Under the pieces are notes generated by a model that saw only the letters and a list, made by a program, of their open reading frames with translations, was not told the origin of the DNA and ran no database searches. Position numbers and translations under genes: made by a program. Below are positions 41,941 through 54,299 of a stretch of DNA of 64,000 nt, in pieces (the stretch's first letter is position 1; the number at the start of each line of letters is the position of its first letter). Origin of the DNA: Lamellibrachia satsuma. Taxonomy: Eukaryota > Annelida > Polychaeta > Sabellida > Siboglinidae. The DNA lies in contig BSQZ01000010.1 in NCBI GenBank assembly GCA_033239005.1, forward strand, positions 9,624,501-9,688,500, read 5' to 3'.

Positions 41941-42164
41941 TGCCATTTCCTGACAGATGTTACTATGCGCAGTGCCACTTTCTGAAAAACGTTACTACGC
42001 ACAGTGCTACTTCCTGACAGAAGTTAGTATGTGCAGTGTCAAGTCCTGACAAATGTCATTATGTGCAATGTTTCTTCCTGACAAACATTACTATGAGCAC
42101 TGTCAGTTCATGACAAACGTCATTTACGTGAAATGCCACTTCCCGACAAAAGTTACTACGTGCA
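41941..42164. repeat. 32-bp diverged tandem repeat, 7 units
   Basis: Units begin TGCCA(T/C)TTCCTGACA and continue GATGTTACTATGCGCAG; starts at 41941 and 41973 give the period. Two further relics flank the CA repeat and reach 42330, inside the right end of the 2.2-kb inverted copy. Confidence 0.85.
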
Positions 42165-42220
42165 GTACACACACACACACACGCACACGCACACGCACAC
42201 GCACACGCACACGCACACGC

Positions 42221-42251
<31 letters not shown>

Positions 42252-42252
42252 A
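42165..42252. repeat. (CA)n/(CGCACA)n microsatellite
   Basis: CGCACA hexamers between CA runs; lies at the end of the 2.2-kb repeat copy B. Confidence 0.95.
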
Positions 42253-42269
42253 ACGCACGCATGCCATGT

Positions 42270-44440
42270 CTTCACATACGCTATGCGTGTCGTACACTTT
42301 CTTGACACACGTAACTACATTTGCAGTGTCACTTTTTACACAAAGGCAGAGCTAAATACAGTACGTTTACAAATTCAACCAATATAGGCCTACACGATAC
42401 ATTTAAATAGACAGCACAAGAGCGTTCATTGGTAAGGCGATTCTTCTGGCATTGTAAACACCAACATCATTCAACCACACATACAGCCCCGAGCTCCGTA
42501 GTTAAAGCATTGTCAGTGATGACGTTGACGGTGTAAACACAAATACCTAAGCCTAATGTTCCGTGAAAACTTGATAAGGACTGACGATTTACCGATTTAG
42601 TGTTGTTCGACACTGTTTTGGTGAAACACACATACAATCAAGCGCTGTTTTATAACCAGTACAATGAATGCTTTGCACGTCATTGTGATAATCGATGCAT
42701 TTGAGGAAATACATATGCACCTCACCGATCAATAATATATTACGGGTTATGCATGCAACAAGCACCATTCACACATATAAGTTGGTCCGAGCCAATTCCA
42801 CGGTTCCTGCAGAGCGCGCAAGCTAATTTGATGGTTCGTTCATAATTATTCACAATAATTTAAATTACTCTCACGCTGTCAGAAATTCGGCAAAAGTGGT
42901 GTATGTTACATATATACGCAGACCTACACGAAAACATAACATACACTGGACTGTGTGAAATGGAAGTTCATATAAAACACGCATGTGTAACCTGGGGTTG
43001 TTTCTTTTTCCACCGATGGGATGACCAAAATTCATTTATTTACTGCAAATAAAACACATTGCGAGAATGATCGTTATACATGTTTGCTTCAAATAAACGA
43101 AACGAACGTACTACACGTACGATGAACTGTACGTTTACTGTTTTGTATATCAATGCACTAAGATGAAGCTAGGTTTCTGAAACACAGTTTTTACACAAAT
43201 TAACCATTTTTTTATAGAAGGACTACGGGAATTGATTTGTGTTAATTGGCAACCCTGATACTGTATACCCCAGAATATATCCGATGTTCTGGGATATACA
43301 TTATCCGGGTTGCCAATTAACACAAATCAATTCACAAGGCCAATTTACATCCGAACGTCTTTGAATCGCGGTCATGGTATGCTATGTTCGTGCAGCAGCC
43401 GTTGGATTTGCAGATATAAAAATTAATTGGTTTATACTACATTATTCTCAAGATATAGTATGGCATACTTGTATTGTATTCAAAATAATAATATTATAAT
43501 TATCAATATAATATTATTGTATTAAAACAAGTTTATCATGCGCATGGGATGGTTTATTTTATGAAAAAAATCTCTGCACAACCCTTTTCCGTAATATCCA
43601 TAAAATTGACTGATATTCCAACATATCATCAAGCACAACACAAAAACTAAACACAAACAGTCAACCAAAGTTTTTTGTTGGACATTCTCATGACATCAAA
43701 GTTAATAATAAATTAGAAATCCGCCCAATACAAAGACTTTTTGTTACCAAAACGCAATGTTTGACCGGCTGACCTTGACGCAGCTGTTTACGTCATTGCG
43801 ACGACTGGTGCATTTGAGGAAGTACATGTGCACCTAATCAATCAATAATACCATACGGGTTACGCAAAACACATCTTCACACCAGTATTCTTTCCGAGCT
43901 AATTCCTCCGTTTCTGCTGCACGCCCAAGCAAATGTGATGGTTGATCCATAATTACACCTATTTCACTTGTAATTTTACTTTAATCTTCCCGCTTCTGAA
44001 CTATGGTGAACAATTGGCAAATGTGGTCTACATTATATATCCTCAAACCTACCGCAAAATAAAAAAGCCACGGTCGTGATCCACTATTTGTACAGAGCAG
44101 CCGCTCTATTTGCAAACATAGAAATGCACAAACCCAACGTTGTAATGTAACTGATCTGCACTCAAATCAACTGTTTTTTGTTGCAATATTTTGAACACGG
44201 GCATTGGCTAGTTGTAGCCATTTCAACTTGATATTGACACATTGTCCCAGGCACCAAAGACAACGTTCTACCTTCGCCAGTGTCCCACGGATATGGGATG
44301 CTTTTACCTTTTACGTTCGTCTAACAGTTTCAGGTGTTCGTCTCTACAGACGTGCCAATTTTTTTTATGTCACAAAGATTTAATTTGCGAAACATTAGAA
44401 ATATTACTTCCAGGTTCAAAATGAACAGCACAAAAAGATA
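42270..44440 (-). repeat. 2.2-kb interspersed repeat, copy B (inverse of 19712-21925)
   Basis: The whole segment matches copy A in inverse orientation, from CACACGTAACTACATTTGCAG at the left to CAGGTTCAAAATGAACAGCAC at the right. It keeps the hairpin (43242-43320) with a few substitutions but has no long TA tract. It lies upstream of the first coding exon of the TRPC gene, while copy A is in intron 10, so the two copies bracket about 20 kb holding exons 1-10. Confidence 0.85.
43242..43320. repeat. 34-bp-arm hairpin in copy B
   Basis: Arms 43242-43275 and 43287-43320, 11-bp loop, a few mismatches, homologous to 20736-20814. Confidence 0.93.
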
Positions 44441-44814
44441 CAGTGAACACACAGCTAGTTGGTTATATATGCCTTATGTGTACGTCTATATAGCGAATAC
44501 TAAACTATTTCGTCAATCAGCATTTCACTCCGAAACCAAACTTAGTGTTGGCATAGATTATCAATTTTATTATAAGCCATGACCTTAATTTAATAAATTA
44601 GCGTATCTCAGATTTTGGTTTCTAATTTTCTAGTTTCACCTGATATTACGTCAGCAACTTTTCTGAGCAACGTTTGTTTCTCGAGACTGCTTACATAAAT
44701 AAATAAAGCCGATGCCGGTGCAATTTGCGCGTGCAATTTGTCAAGCGATGCTGTGTAATCCAGCGGCTTATGTCTGCCTGCAACACCCTGAAAGAAATGC
44801 GAATCTTATGATGC

Positions 44815-45480
44815 ATTGTGATTTTTTATGAATCACGACATAATCCACGAATCACCAATTGCTATATCAGATGACGATATGCAAATTGCCGTTAACAGCT
44901 TAAAGGTAGAAGGTTATAATAATAATGTTGCTGAATCTTAATCTACGAATCACCCATTGCTAGATCAGACGATAATTATGCAAATCGTTGAAAACAGCTT
45001 AGAATTAGTGTGTTGTAAACCGATCACTTGGCTTTCTCTAAATCACGACTTAATCCACCAATGAATCATAGATTGTTATATCTTACAATGATAGTAAGTT
45101 ACAATCTTCGAAGTAAATGCACATCTTATAACGAAAATGAGCATTGTCATTTCTCTGAATCACGACATGATTCAAGTATCACTGATTGCAATATCAGATG
45201 ACGATATACAAATTGTTGTTAACAGCTTAAAGGTAGTATATTCTAATCCCATCACTTGGCCTGCACGCGTGGCTCTGTCAGAGTGACTACAAGGTAGTCG
45301 GTTAGAAGAGTCTTGTAACGCATTGCCATTAGTCCGATTCACGACTTGATCCACGTATCACCTATTATTATAATTATGAGATATGTTATACAAATTGTCG
45401 ATAACAGCTTAAATGTATGTCGTAATCCGATCACTTGGCCTACGCGCGTGGTTCTGTCGGTGTGACTGCACGCGACGGCT
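44815..45480. repeat. diverged tandem array, about 4-5 units of 130-190 bp
   Basis: Each unit has AATCACGACTTAATCCACGA, then ATTGCTATATCAGATGACGA, CAAATTGTCGTTAACAGCTT and, in the later units, CCGATCACTTGGCCTACGCG with GTGGTTCTGTC. Unit lengths differ. Open frames on the minus strand follow the repeat and are not called genes. Confidence 0.8.
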
Positions 45481-45865
45481 CGAACAGCTGTGGCCTCTGT
45501 CGAGCGGTGACGCAGCTGCACTAATTAGCGAGCTAACAGTGGGAGCCTTTCTGAAGAGGTTGGTCATCTTGTCGTAATCCCGCTGGCTCTATCGACTGTC
45601 GTTTCTCTGCCTCTGGACGTCATCTGCGCCCGCAGCTGTACCGTTTCCGCGGCCTCCCTGTGCTCGTTATCCACGCAGACGATGTCAGCATCGTTTCTGT
45701 GTGTGCTGCTTCTGTTTTCTCGGCTCGGCTGTCTATCCTAGGTGGTCCTCAACGTAAACCTCACTGGGTTTCTAGAGGATGTCCAGAGTTGCGCGTTTAA
45801 CTAATTAATGACGCATTGTGTGATAGTGTAAATTCTTTCAACTGTATATGTAACCAGAAAAAGTT

Positions 45866-46145
45866 ACGCTTTTTCTTCTTCGTCGTCTTCTGTTTTCTTT
45901 TAGTCTGTCGAGTAATACACTTTCTGTGTCCCCTTCATCTCCTTCTTCTCTTGTTCTTCTCCTTCTTATCGTGTTCTTCTCATTCCTTTCCTCATTCTTC
46001 TCATTATTCTCCTCCTTCTTTCGTCTCCTTGTTCTCCTTCTTATATTTTTCTTCTCATTATTCTCCTCCTTCTTTAGTCTCCTTGTTCTCATTCTTCTCT
46101 TGTTCTTCTCAGTCTTCTCCTCCTCATTCTTCTTCTCTGTATTTT
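45866..46145. repeat. CTT/CTC-rich polypyrimidine repeat
   Basis: About 280 bp of interrupted TTCTTCTC/CTCATT units on the plus strand. The Ser/Phe-rich and Arg/Lys/Glu-rich frames here are artefacts. Confidence 0.9.
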
Positions 46146-46260
46146 ATCGTCATCGTTTTTGTTATTTCAGTATTGAAAATGTTCCAATCATTGTTGCTGT
46201 CTTTATTTTGGTTTCTGGCCAACGCAGATATTTCTTATGATCAACCTTCCGCTATCTCCA

Positions 46261-48300
46261 AACGTTTGTATTTAACAAGATTTAACATTATTGCCATCAA
46301 AGACAAAGGAACAGATGGCAAGTGGACAAGGAAGCAGCCATTGGCTTATCGAGAGTCCAACATTTTAATCTATGTGTAATCCGCCCTCCTGAGATATGTG
46401 TAAACCTTGTTTTTAAACATATTCAGGTTACTTGCAGTTACACAATCTGTAAATAATGTGTTCCATTCATAGATTGTCCTCTGTGAGAACGAGTACTTCC
46501 TGATATCCAATCTACACTGGTCCTTTACTAATGTTACCTCATGTCCTCTAGTTCTATTATATGTTCTCTCAGTTCTGGATTCAGTTTAGTTGCCCTACTC
46601 TGTATTACTTCAAGCGAATATATGTCCTTCTTACGACATGGTCTCCAATATTGTGTACAGTACAAGCTATTGCTTTATACAGAGGCATAATTAGCTGTTG
46701 TCCTTGTATGTTATATTTTCATAATCAAACCAAGAATTTGATTACCCTTTGAAGCTGCAATAACACGCTGCTCTGAAACTCTCATATCAACACTTATGGT
46801 AACTCCTAAATCCTTAAGTTGCAATAACACACTGCTCTGAAACTCTCATATCAACACTTATGGTAACTCCTAAATCCTTTTCTTTTAAAGTAGTACCTAG
46901 AACAGTAGTTTACATACAAGTTCCCGTGTCCTCTATGTAGGCATTTGCATTTCCCAAAAATTGTAAATGTTTTTTATCACCATCGTTGTTAACCCTTCTA
47001 AGCACTTTTGTGTTATTCACATATTGCAGTACGTTGCTTGTTATATTATCGTCCAAGTCATTGATATATATTAAGAATAATAAAGGTTCTTGGGGTACTC
47101 CACTCAAAGGTGATTTCCAGTTTGAAGCCTCCCCATATACTACAACACACTGTCTTTTGTCAGTCAGCCATTGTTCTATCCAGTCGATAATGCTATCCCC
47201 GATACCATGGGCTTTTAATTTAAGTAGTAATCTTTGATGTGGCACTTTGTCAAAAGCTTTCTGAAAATCAAAGTATATAATATCTACTGGTGATCCGTCG
47301 TCTATCCACTTAGGAATTCATGTTGAGATGGATTTAATAATTCATGCCTAATAAGGAAATCCATCATATGATCTTTAATTAACATTTCTAATAATTTACA
47401 AATCACTGGTCTGTAATTCTCTTACCTATTTCTCGAACCATTTTTAAATAATGGTATGATGTTTGCTTCCTTCCATTCAAAGGGAACCACTTTCTCTTTT
47501 AATGACAAGTTGAACACTCTTGCAAGTGGTATACTAATTTGTTCTACTTTTTCCTTTAATAGCTTTGGAGGAATTCCATCAACTCCAGGTGATTTATTGT
47601 GCTTCATTGCCTTCATTTTCTACCATTTTTGGAGTTACAATTAACTGCCCTGAATAGTCCGATTTAGCCTCCTGAAATGTAACATCTGGAACTGGTAATG
47701 AAATAATATCCTCTTTTGTGAACTGTGAACTGAAGTATCCATTTAGGTCTTCCTCCATTAAAAACCTTGTAATATTATATTTCCATCACAGTCTTCTAGT
47801 GGTCCAACCATGTCTCGTACGTTTTGGTTACTCTTGATATATGCATACAAACTCTTGTTGCAATTTCCTTTATGTTTCATGCAAATATTTGCTCATAGCT
47901 TCTTTCAGATTTTCTAATTTCGTTCGTAGCTGTATTGTAATTTGTGTAGTCTGTTCCTTCCTGGTACGCCTATAAACCCTCCACATAGTTTGCTTGTACG
48001 CTATATTTTTGGTAGCTTCTTTTGACAAGTGTTTCTTTCTAGACCGTTTTCCTTGTTTTTCCAAGGGAAAAATTCATAAATGATACTCTCAGTTACATGT
48101 TTTAGAATGTTCCAACATTCAATTGCGGTGTATTAAGTGTCTAGTTGAAACTCCCATAATATATCTACGGACTTCTTTCCTCCTCCACTGTGTCTCTTTC
48201 GGTCGCCTGTCTTTAGTTCCATTGCCAAAGTCACGAAACTATTAGTGCTGGCATTGACTTGATTAAAAACCCTTCAATATCTCGTGTGGACATTCAGTGT
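46261..48300 (-). pseudogene. CR1-like LINE ORF2 (reverse transcriptase) fragment, 3'-complete
   Basis: Read from 48300 down, minus-strand frames give the connector after the endonuclease, FLMEEDLNGYFSSQFTKEDI, then DNKSPGVDGIPPKLL-type fingers (47422-47616: NKSPGVDGIPPKLLKEKVEQ and [18 protein letters not shown]), WIEQWLTDKRQCVVVYGEAS, and LQYVNNTKVLRRVNNDGD, where the FADDTKVF catalytic block reads YVNNTKVL. The 3' end matches the other CR1 copies. A 66-bp duplication lies at about 46752-46880. Endonuclease and ORF1 are absent. Confidence 0.8.
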
Positions 48301-48522
48301 GGTAAAGTATTTTAGGGTACACTTGTTTTCCGGAAAAATCAGTATTGGAATTGCACAAAAATAACGGGAATTGACATAATGTACTCAGAAATTGTACACA
48401 TAGTGTAGAATTGTTTCAGGAATCCATTGTTGAGTTATAATGGTCGCCATATCTATTGCCCCGTCAGTTCTGCGTTATCAAGAAGTTCGTCTCAATCCCC
48501 GGTCCCGTCTACGACTCTTCCT

Positions 48523-48843
48523 TCAAGGCATTGACACTGACCTGATCACGAGACCAAATGCTGACCTTTTTGCACACTGACATTTTGTTGCCCATTGTAG
48601 AATATGTTGATGATAAAAATGGACGTCACACCGGATACCGATGGTCATCACATCCGTCGTGTACTTAGCGATCTTGTCAGGCCGGTAGCAGGTATTTCGT
48701 TTAGGTGACCCAATAACACAGCATCTTCTCCGAGGATCAAAGTAATGTCCTTCTTTGCCAAAGCATCTGTTTGACGTAATCAAGCACGGTGATAAAGAAA
48801 AGCGTTCTGACTGCCGAGTTACCATGAAAACTTCACTAGGCAT
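48523..48843 (-). CDS. unrecognised 106-codon open frame
   Basis: The frame starts [15 protein letters not shown] and has a cysteine-rich centre ([31 protein letters not shown]). No family is recognised. Its ATG overlaps the stop codon of the next upstream frame (48836-49131) in the sequence ATGCCTAG. Codon choice and composition look more protein-like than the surrounding AT-rich DNA, but no splice context was established. Confidence 0.25.
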   Translation of the reverse strand: MPSEVFMVTRQSERFSLSPCLITSNRCFGKEGHYFDPRRRCCVIGSPKRNTCYRPDKIAKYTTDVMTIGIRCDVHFYHQHILQWATKCQCAKRSAFGLVIRSVSMP

Positions 48844-49131
48844 GTTCCATTTGATGACGTGTTATTTGTATCCTAATTACATTATCTCGAGGTTGCGCTC
48901 GTAAGTCCAGTTTTATGCTAACAAACCGCAATGACCTGGCTGAAGACGCCATAACTGCAGAAATGATGACATTGGGAGCGATACGTTCAAGCCTCTGCAT
49001 AAACACTATTTCACGATCGCAAACTCGAGCTAACTGCAGCCATTTAGCACTTCCGGTTGTAAACAGGGATTTGCGATCAAAAATGAACTTTGTGGACCCC
49101 GAGTCTAGGTTTGTATCCACATGCTGCTTGA
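48836..49131 (-). CDS. unrecognised open frame ending in TAG, possible terminal exon
   Basis: After a GT/TA microsatellite and an acceptor-like ATATCAAGCAG, about 97 codons run [40 protein letters not shown] and [17 protein letters not shown] to a TAG at 48838-48836. No known domain is seen. It could be a terminal coding exon of an unseen gene or a decayed element. Confidence 0.25.
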
Positions 49132-49135
49132 TATA

Positions 49136-49393
<258 letters not shown>

Positions 49394-49431
49394 GCATACA
49401 TAAAATCGTCTCTTCGAGTCTACGCTCTGCC

Positions 49432-49544
<113 letters not shown>

Positions 49545-49560
49545 CATGTGGATTTTTTAT

Positions 49561-49792
49561 AGGGGGCAGCCGTGGCCTAGTGGTTAAGGTGTTGGACTCT
49601 AAATTCGAGGGTTGTGAGTTCAAGATGTTTGGAGGTACCTGCGATGGACTAGTGTCCCGTCCAGGAGAGTCAGTATAACTGCACTATAAGTTGCTTCGCA
49701 CTGCAGAAACCAGGTTTAAGCACTGGCCATATAAGCCTTCATGGCTTCCTAAGGCGTAATGTCTGGGGAATGACTTTACCTTTACCTACCTT
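49561..49792 (+). mobile_element. tRNA-derived SINE, second family
   Basis: GGGGGCAGCCGTGGCCTAGT followed by GGTTAAGG is a tRNA-like box A, and GGTTGTGAGTTCAAGAT is a weak box B. The body has TGCGATGGACTAGTGTCCCG, TCCAGG and GCACTGCAGAAACCAGG, a layout shared with SINEs of many marine invertebrates, and the tail is TTTACCTTTACC. It differs from the SINE at 23.7 and 52.5 kb. Confidence 0.8.
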
Positions 49793-49805
49793 ACCATGTG
49801 CATTT

Positions 49806-50096
49806 TTATGTATGCATTATTTTATTGTAAAGCGCATTGATCTCTCTAGTAAAAAACTTTTTAACGTTGGAATTGTTCATGTCCACTTCAATGTGTCTCG
49901 CCGCGTCTTCTCTGGTCAAGTCTGGCAATGAATACGCGACGAACTGTGAGACATCCAGTCCGCCTAGTACGACCTTTGCTAAGCTAGCGATATCCAAGAA
50001 CCGGGACAACATAGCTCCTGAAAAGATGATGCACGCGTTGGCAATAAAGACGTTCGGTGGAGGAGCCAAGCAAACCTTGTAAATCTCTTTTATCAT
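49806..50096 (-). CDS. unrecognised 96-codon open frame
   Basis: MIKEIYKVCLAPPPNVFIAN is followed by GAMLSRFLDIASLAKVVLGG and DLTREDAARHIEVDMNN. Hydrophobic and charged stretches alternate as in a globular protein. No motif is recognised and no partner exon could be joined in phase. Confidence 0.25.
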   Translation of the reverse strand: MIKEIYKVCLAPPPNVFIANACIIFSGAMLSRFLDIASLAKVVLGGLDVSQFVAYSLPDLTREDAARHIEVDMNNSNVKKFFTREINALYNKIMHT

Positions 50097-50099
50097 ATG

Positions 50100-51280
50100 A
50101 AGCTACGAGCCAATCGACGTCGATGATCTAATTCGATGACGATCAGTGCGCCCTAAGCATCACGTGGGTTAATGCAGTCAGACGGACATCCTCGACAAAG
50201 TACACTCCATCGGTAGACAGGGCAGTTTGGACGACCGGAACATCGTTAATTCGTTCAAGTTGGTTGGCATTCTGTTATGAAGAGCGTCTTAGTTGTCGGC
50301 GTAACATTCTTTTGAAGCCCGCTCCAAACGAATAGGATCATCTGGCGATGTCTGCGAGCAAATGTTCGGTGAATAAGCCGTATATCACAATGGTGCAATC
50401 AAAGAAGTGGGTGTTTTTCGAAAGATCATGCACGTTTGACCGCTTAATGCAATTTACCAACAAATCCCATGTGGCAGAAAAGATAACTCATTGGACTTCA
50501 GTGGAATGCAACTTTAACTGTACTAATGTAACAAAAACATGGGACGTGTGTATTTCACTGAAGCATTAAGACCCATTCTAGGATGACCATCACCAGCTGC
50601 AAAGAGAAACAGTTTGAACTGGTTTCGTTTCACTTCACATATTTTTTATTTTTATCAGTTTTCCCTTAGCCAAAAGTTCAAATTAAGCGTAGACTGAAAC
50701 CGTATCACCAACGGACTCATCCTAACTGTCGTATTAATCTATGTTCTTAAGTATATTTTAAGTTAGAACAACCCCACCTTGTCATACATATAAAATACTG
50801 TCTCATCAGATAGTGCACGGTGTTACTGAATGATGCCACTGATATTGATAGGTTTCACCCAATTTCCAACAACTAAACAGCTAACACTTTGGCAAATTCA
50901 CTTTATTTTAGAAAAACGTCGTATGAAAAACTCCCGTCTAGAGCGTCGCGCTAACAAATTCAATGGTTGACGATTTAAAAACATTTATCGCGCGTGCGAC
51001 ATGAGGAAATGGACGATTAATCGACACATCTAATGCATGAAAGACACACCGAATATTGTTAAGAAACAACGTGTTTCCCAGAAATAGCTGCACGGTAAAG
51101 CTGCGCTGTTTAGCATTCCCAACGCAAGGTTTGTCACGTATACGAACATACTGAGTTTGATGTCACATGGTCCACACCCTGGAAGGTAGGCTATGTTGTG
51201 TAAACGGCAGCGACGCGTTTTTAATGCGGAGCACGTACGCCTGTGAACGAATTACGTGGCGCGTTACTCAAGCCAAAAAG
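50100..51280. other. unassigned sequence
   Basis: Small frames only. CpG dinucleotides increase towards the right end (about 51200-51300). Confidence 0.5.
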
Positions 51281-51285
51281 GTCGC

Positions 51286-51320
51286 TCTCGCGAGAGATGA
51301 TCTATTCAACTCTCGCGAGA
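51286..51320. promoter_or_regulatory. two TCTCGCGAGA motifs in a 25-bp tandem repeat
   Basis: TCTCGCGAGA occurs at 51286-51295 and 51311-51320, each followed by (A/T)GATCTATTCAAC. In animals this palindrome is a known CpG-promoter element bound by BANP and by Kaiso-type factors. Two copies 25 bp apart in a locally CpG-rich stretch suggest a promoter, but no transcript start or gene could be tied to it. Confidence 0.35.
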
Positions 51321-51429
51321 GTTGATCTATTCAACTCTTTATGGAATTCCTGGCGGTGACAGTTGCTTCATTGTACCGTGAGCTGGTTTATTACGCGATG
51401 TCGCGTCATCGACGGCCAAGACGGCAATA

Positions 51430-51765
51430 GAGGGGTTCTGTCTGGGCAAGCGTGCTGCGCCCAAAATCTGGACTCCCATAAACTTTAAATCATCTGAGGC
51501 AATTGCTACCTTCCGCAAAAATCGAATTTTTTTTTCGAAATTGCAATTCCACCCTAAATCCTCGATGGTCCCTCGTTCTGGTGATGTCCCTTTTCAAATT
51601 ACCATGCTTAATGATTCTGCTTTGCTGCGCCTCTGAGCGCTATTCCCTGATGATTTAGATGGTATATACGTTGTGTTGTTATTATTATTATTATTGTTAT
51701 TATTATTATTGTTATTTTTATTATTATTAGTGTTATTATTTTTATTGTTATTATTATTAAAAATT
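51430..51765 (+). pseudogene. L2-like LINE 3' end, second copy
   Basis: Decayed frames give WTPINFKSSEAIATFRKN-like sequence (CTTTAAATCATCTGAGGCAA, TGCTACCTTCCGCAAAAA), then the shared 3' part TGCTGCGCCTCTGAGCGCTA and a long TTA repeat. It is the same family as 15585-16138. Confidence 0.7.
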
Positions 51766-52452
51766 AATCTAGATACATATTCTATCAGGTCTCATGTTCA
51801 CATATGTTCGTACAGTTATAGATTAGTGGCCAGTGCGTGTTATAGTGTGTATGCAATGGTACTTACTGAGCACGTGTTGGTAAGTCCCACCTATCCACCT
51901 ACCCATAATGGTCCAACAATAGTGTATTCGCATTACACAATTATCAGCATTCCAATAACGTTGATCATTTGATGTTGACTTACTACGAAGCTGCCAACAT
52001 TGGATCAACATCGGTCCAAGGCCATTTGCCGATGGCTTATGCAGGTCATATCTGCCGTCACATCACAATGCATTACAATTACAAACAGTTGTCTTGCATA
52101 AGCTGATCTTTACTAGGATTGATTTTAAAAATGACAGTCTCGACGACTGGACGAATACAATGCATATTTCGACATAACAACCACATGTCTTATGCAAACG
52201 TACGTTGATCTAAAGCAACTGAGATCACCATTTGCTCAGCTGTTGCAAGCCATTTGTCTTGCTCTTTCGCTGTCGTTTACAACAAGCATAATGTCCCACC
52301 ATTGAACGTTATTGCCTAGTTTCGTGTGTAGTAATTGAATGGACAGTTTATTGTTTTACGTGTTCGTGGTAAATCTATTGACTGTCGACGGTTTACAGAT
52401 GGAACCCGATTTCTGTTCAAAGACAAACACAAACATGTGCTAATTTCATATA

Positions 52453-52757
52453 ATGGGACGCGGTGGCGCAGCGTTTAGAACGTTAGACTCTCGATCGAGA
52501 GAACCCGGATTCGAATAATCTTGCTGCCGTTTCGAAACTTTGACAATTTCGTTCACCCCATGTTCCCACAGTTCATTCAACTGAATAAGTGAGTACCTAG
52601 CTACATACAGTGGTGGATATGTGAAGGAACTGTTTTCGCGCAGTTATTGCAGGGTGTCTGAATGCTGCCCAGAGAAGGCGAGATGGCGTTGAAATGAACA
52701 GGTCTGCTGTGAAGTGTAAAGCGCTTTGAACAGTCCCAAGGCTATATAAGAACGTGA
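52453..52757 (+). mobile_element. tRNA-derived SINE, copy 2
   Basis: GGGACGCGGTGGCGCAGCGT is the box A region and CCCGGATTCGAATAA box B. The body TTTCGAAACTTTGACAATTT and the tail GTAAAGCGCTTTGAACAGTC with CTATATAAG match copy 1 at 23728-24042 in inverse orientation. Confidence 0.78.
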
Positions 52758-53154
52758 TTGTTTTATTCGAAAAATGCATTAGACAAGATATCTTGCTAGA
52801 TTAGCAATTGATTGTTTTCCATATTTTGCTCGACTTTCTGCATGAAGTCACGTCACACTATAATGTGCTCATTCCAACCGATACGAAGCATGAAGTAAGT
52901 GGACTAAATTTCAACATATTCAACAACAAATAAAACATTTTGTAAGCTGTGATTAATGTGACAAATGTATGTGTATCACATAGGCTAAAGTTAACATAAT
53001 GCTTTTTTTTGGAAGAAACGAGTCCAACTACTTTGGCACCGATCTAATAAAATCGTCCTGCAGCCGGACATTATCACAAGTAGCAATCATTTCAAGCAGA
53101 TTGGATGGCGATGCATCAATCGATATGAATCGCAGAATCAGCTTTCGTAGATTC

Positions 53155-53198
<44 letters not shown>

Positions 53199-53864
53199 GA
53201 AGTCCAAGAGAGAGAGAGAGAGAGAGTTGTGCCATAAAACATGCCTGAAGTAAACATCAGTACATACTACTAGACCAAAGGTGACAGAACACTGCGATCA
53301 TTATCGTTGTATATCACTCTTTAGTGCAACTGACAAAGTGTTTGCCCGAGTCATGCTTGCTCGCCTGAAAGAGAATATCTTGAATCACAATGTGGTTTTC
53401 GACCTTGCTGATCGACAGTGGAGATGATCTTCACTGTGCGTATTGTCATATAAACGACGCTACGCTACTCATGGAACACGCGTGCATTTCGACAGATCAC
53501 GATGTGGATCGCAGTACATGGGCGTGTTACATTTGTGGATTGTGCTTGTCCACATGGATTGTAGGGAATATGATTATATTATATCCATCGTGAAATGTGC
53601 TTTCATAATTTGCAATTTACTTTATGTTTCATTGTTAGTCAAGAGTAAAATACGAAGTGCCCTTGGACTAAATTAAAAAGTGTCATTGCGGCCAAAGGGA
53701 ATAAGAAGACTGATTAATAACTGAAATAACAATTACTGTTTGGCTTTCGACGTGTATTCCTATTGTCATCTACGTGACGTATTGATGCTAGTGACTTGGC
53801 GTATTGCTCGAGAAAAGGAATGTTAGATTTTATGCATGTTTGTGCATATATGTACGTATGCATC

Positions 53865-53865
<1 letters not shown>
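52758..53865. other. unassigned sequence with a (GA)n tract
   Basis: An interrupted GA repeat occupies about 53157-53226. Nothing else recognised. Confidence 0.5.
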
Positions 53866-53898
<33 letters not shown>

Positions 53899-54185
53899 TG
53901 TATGAATGTATGTATGTATGTATGTATGTATGTATGTATGTATGTATGTATGCATGTATGTATGTACGTACGTACGCACGCATATATGTATGTATGTATG
54001 TATGTATATATGTGTGAACGTACGTACGTACGTATGTATGTATGTATGAATGCATGCATGCATGTATGTGTATGCACACACACAAACACACACGCACAAA
54101 CACACACACACAATCACACACACACAGGCGCGCGTGCGCGCACACACGCACACACGCATACACACACACGCACACACATACAAAC
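53866..54185. repeat. (GTAT)n-(CA)n compound microsatellite
   Basis: About 45 GTAT-type units with GTAC and GCAT variants, then CACA/CGCA repeats. Met-Tyr-Val-Cys frames here are artefacts. Confidence 0.96.
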
Positions 54186-54299
54186 ATGTATAATCCAGCC
54201 AAACGGAAAATGAATCCTATTCGAATAAATTTACAGTTAAATGAAACCCAGTGAAAACAAAACACACAAAGCTCGGCACAGATTTCAGGTGTCACTTAC

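Noticed and set aside
45816..46379. 187-codon plus-strand frame with a long Ser/Phe run
   Set aside because: Most of it is the polypyrimidine repeat, and the end is antisense to the CR1 3' region.
49561..49640. Possible tRNA gene
   Set aside because: Weak box B, no acceptor pairing, and a SINE body and tail follow.
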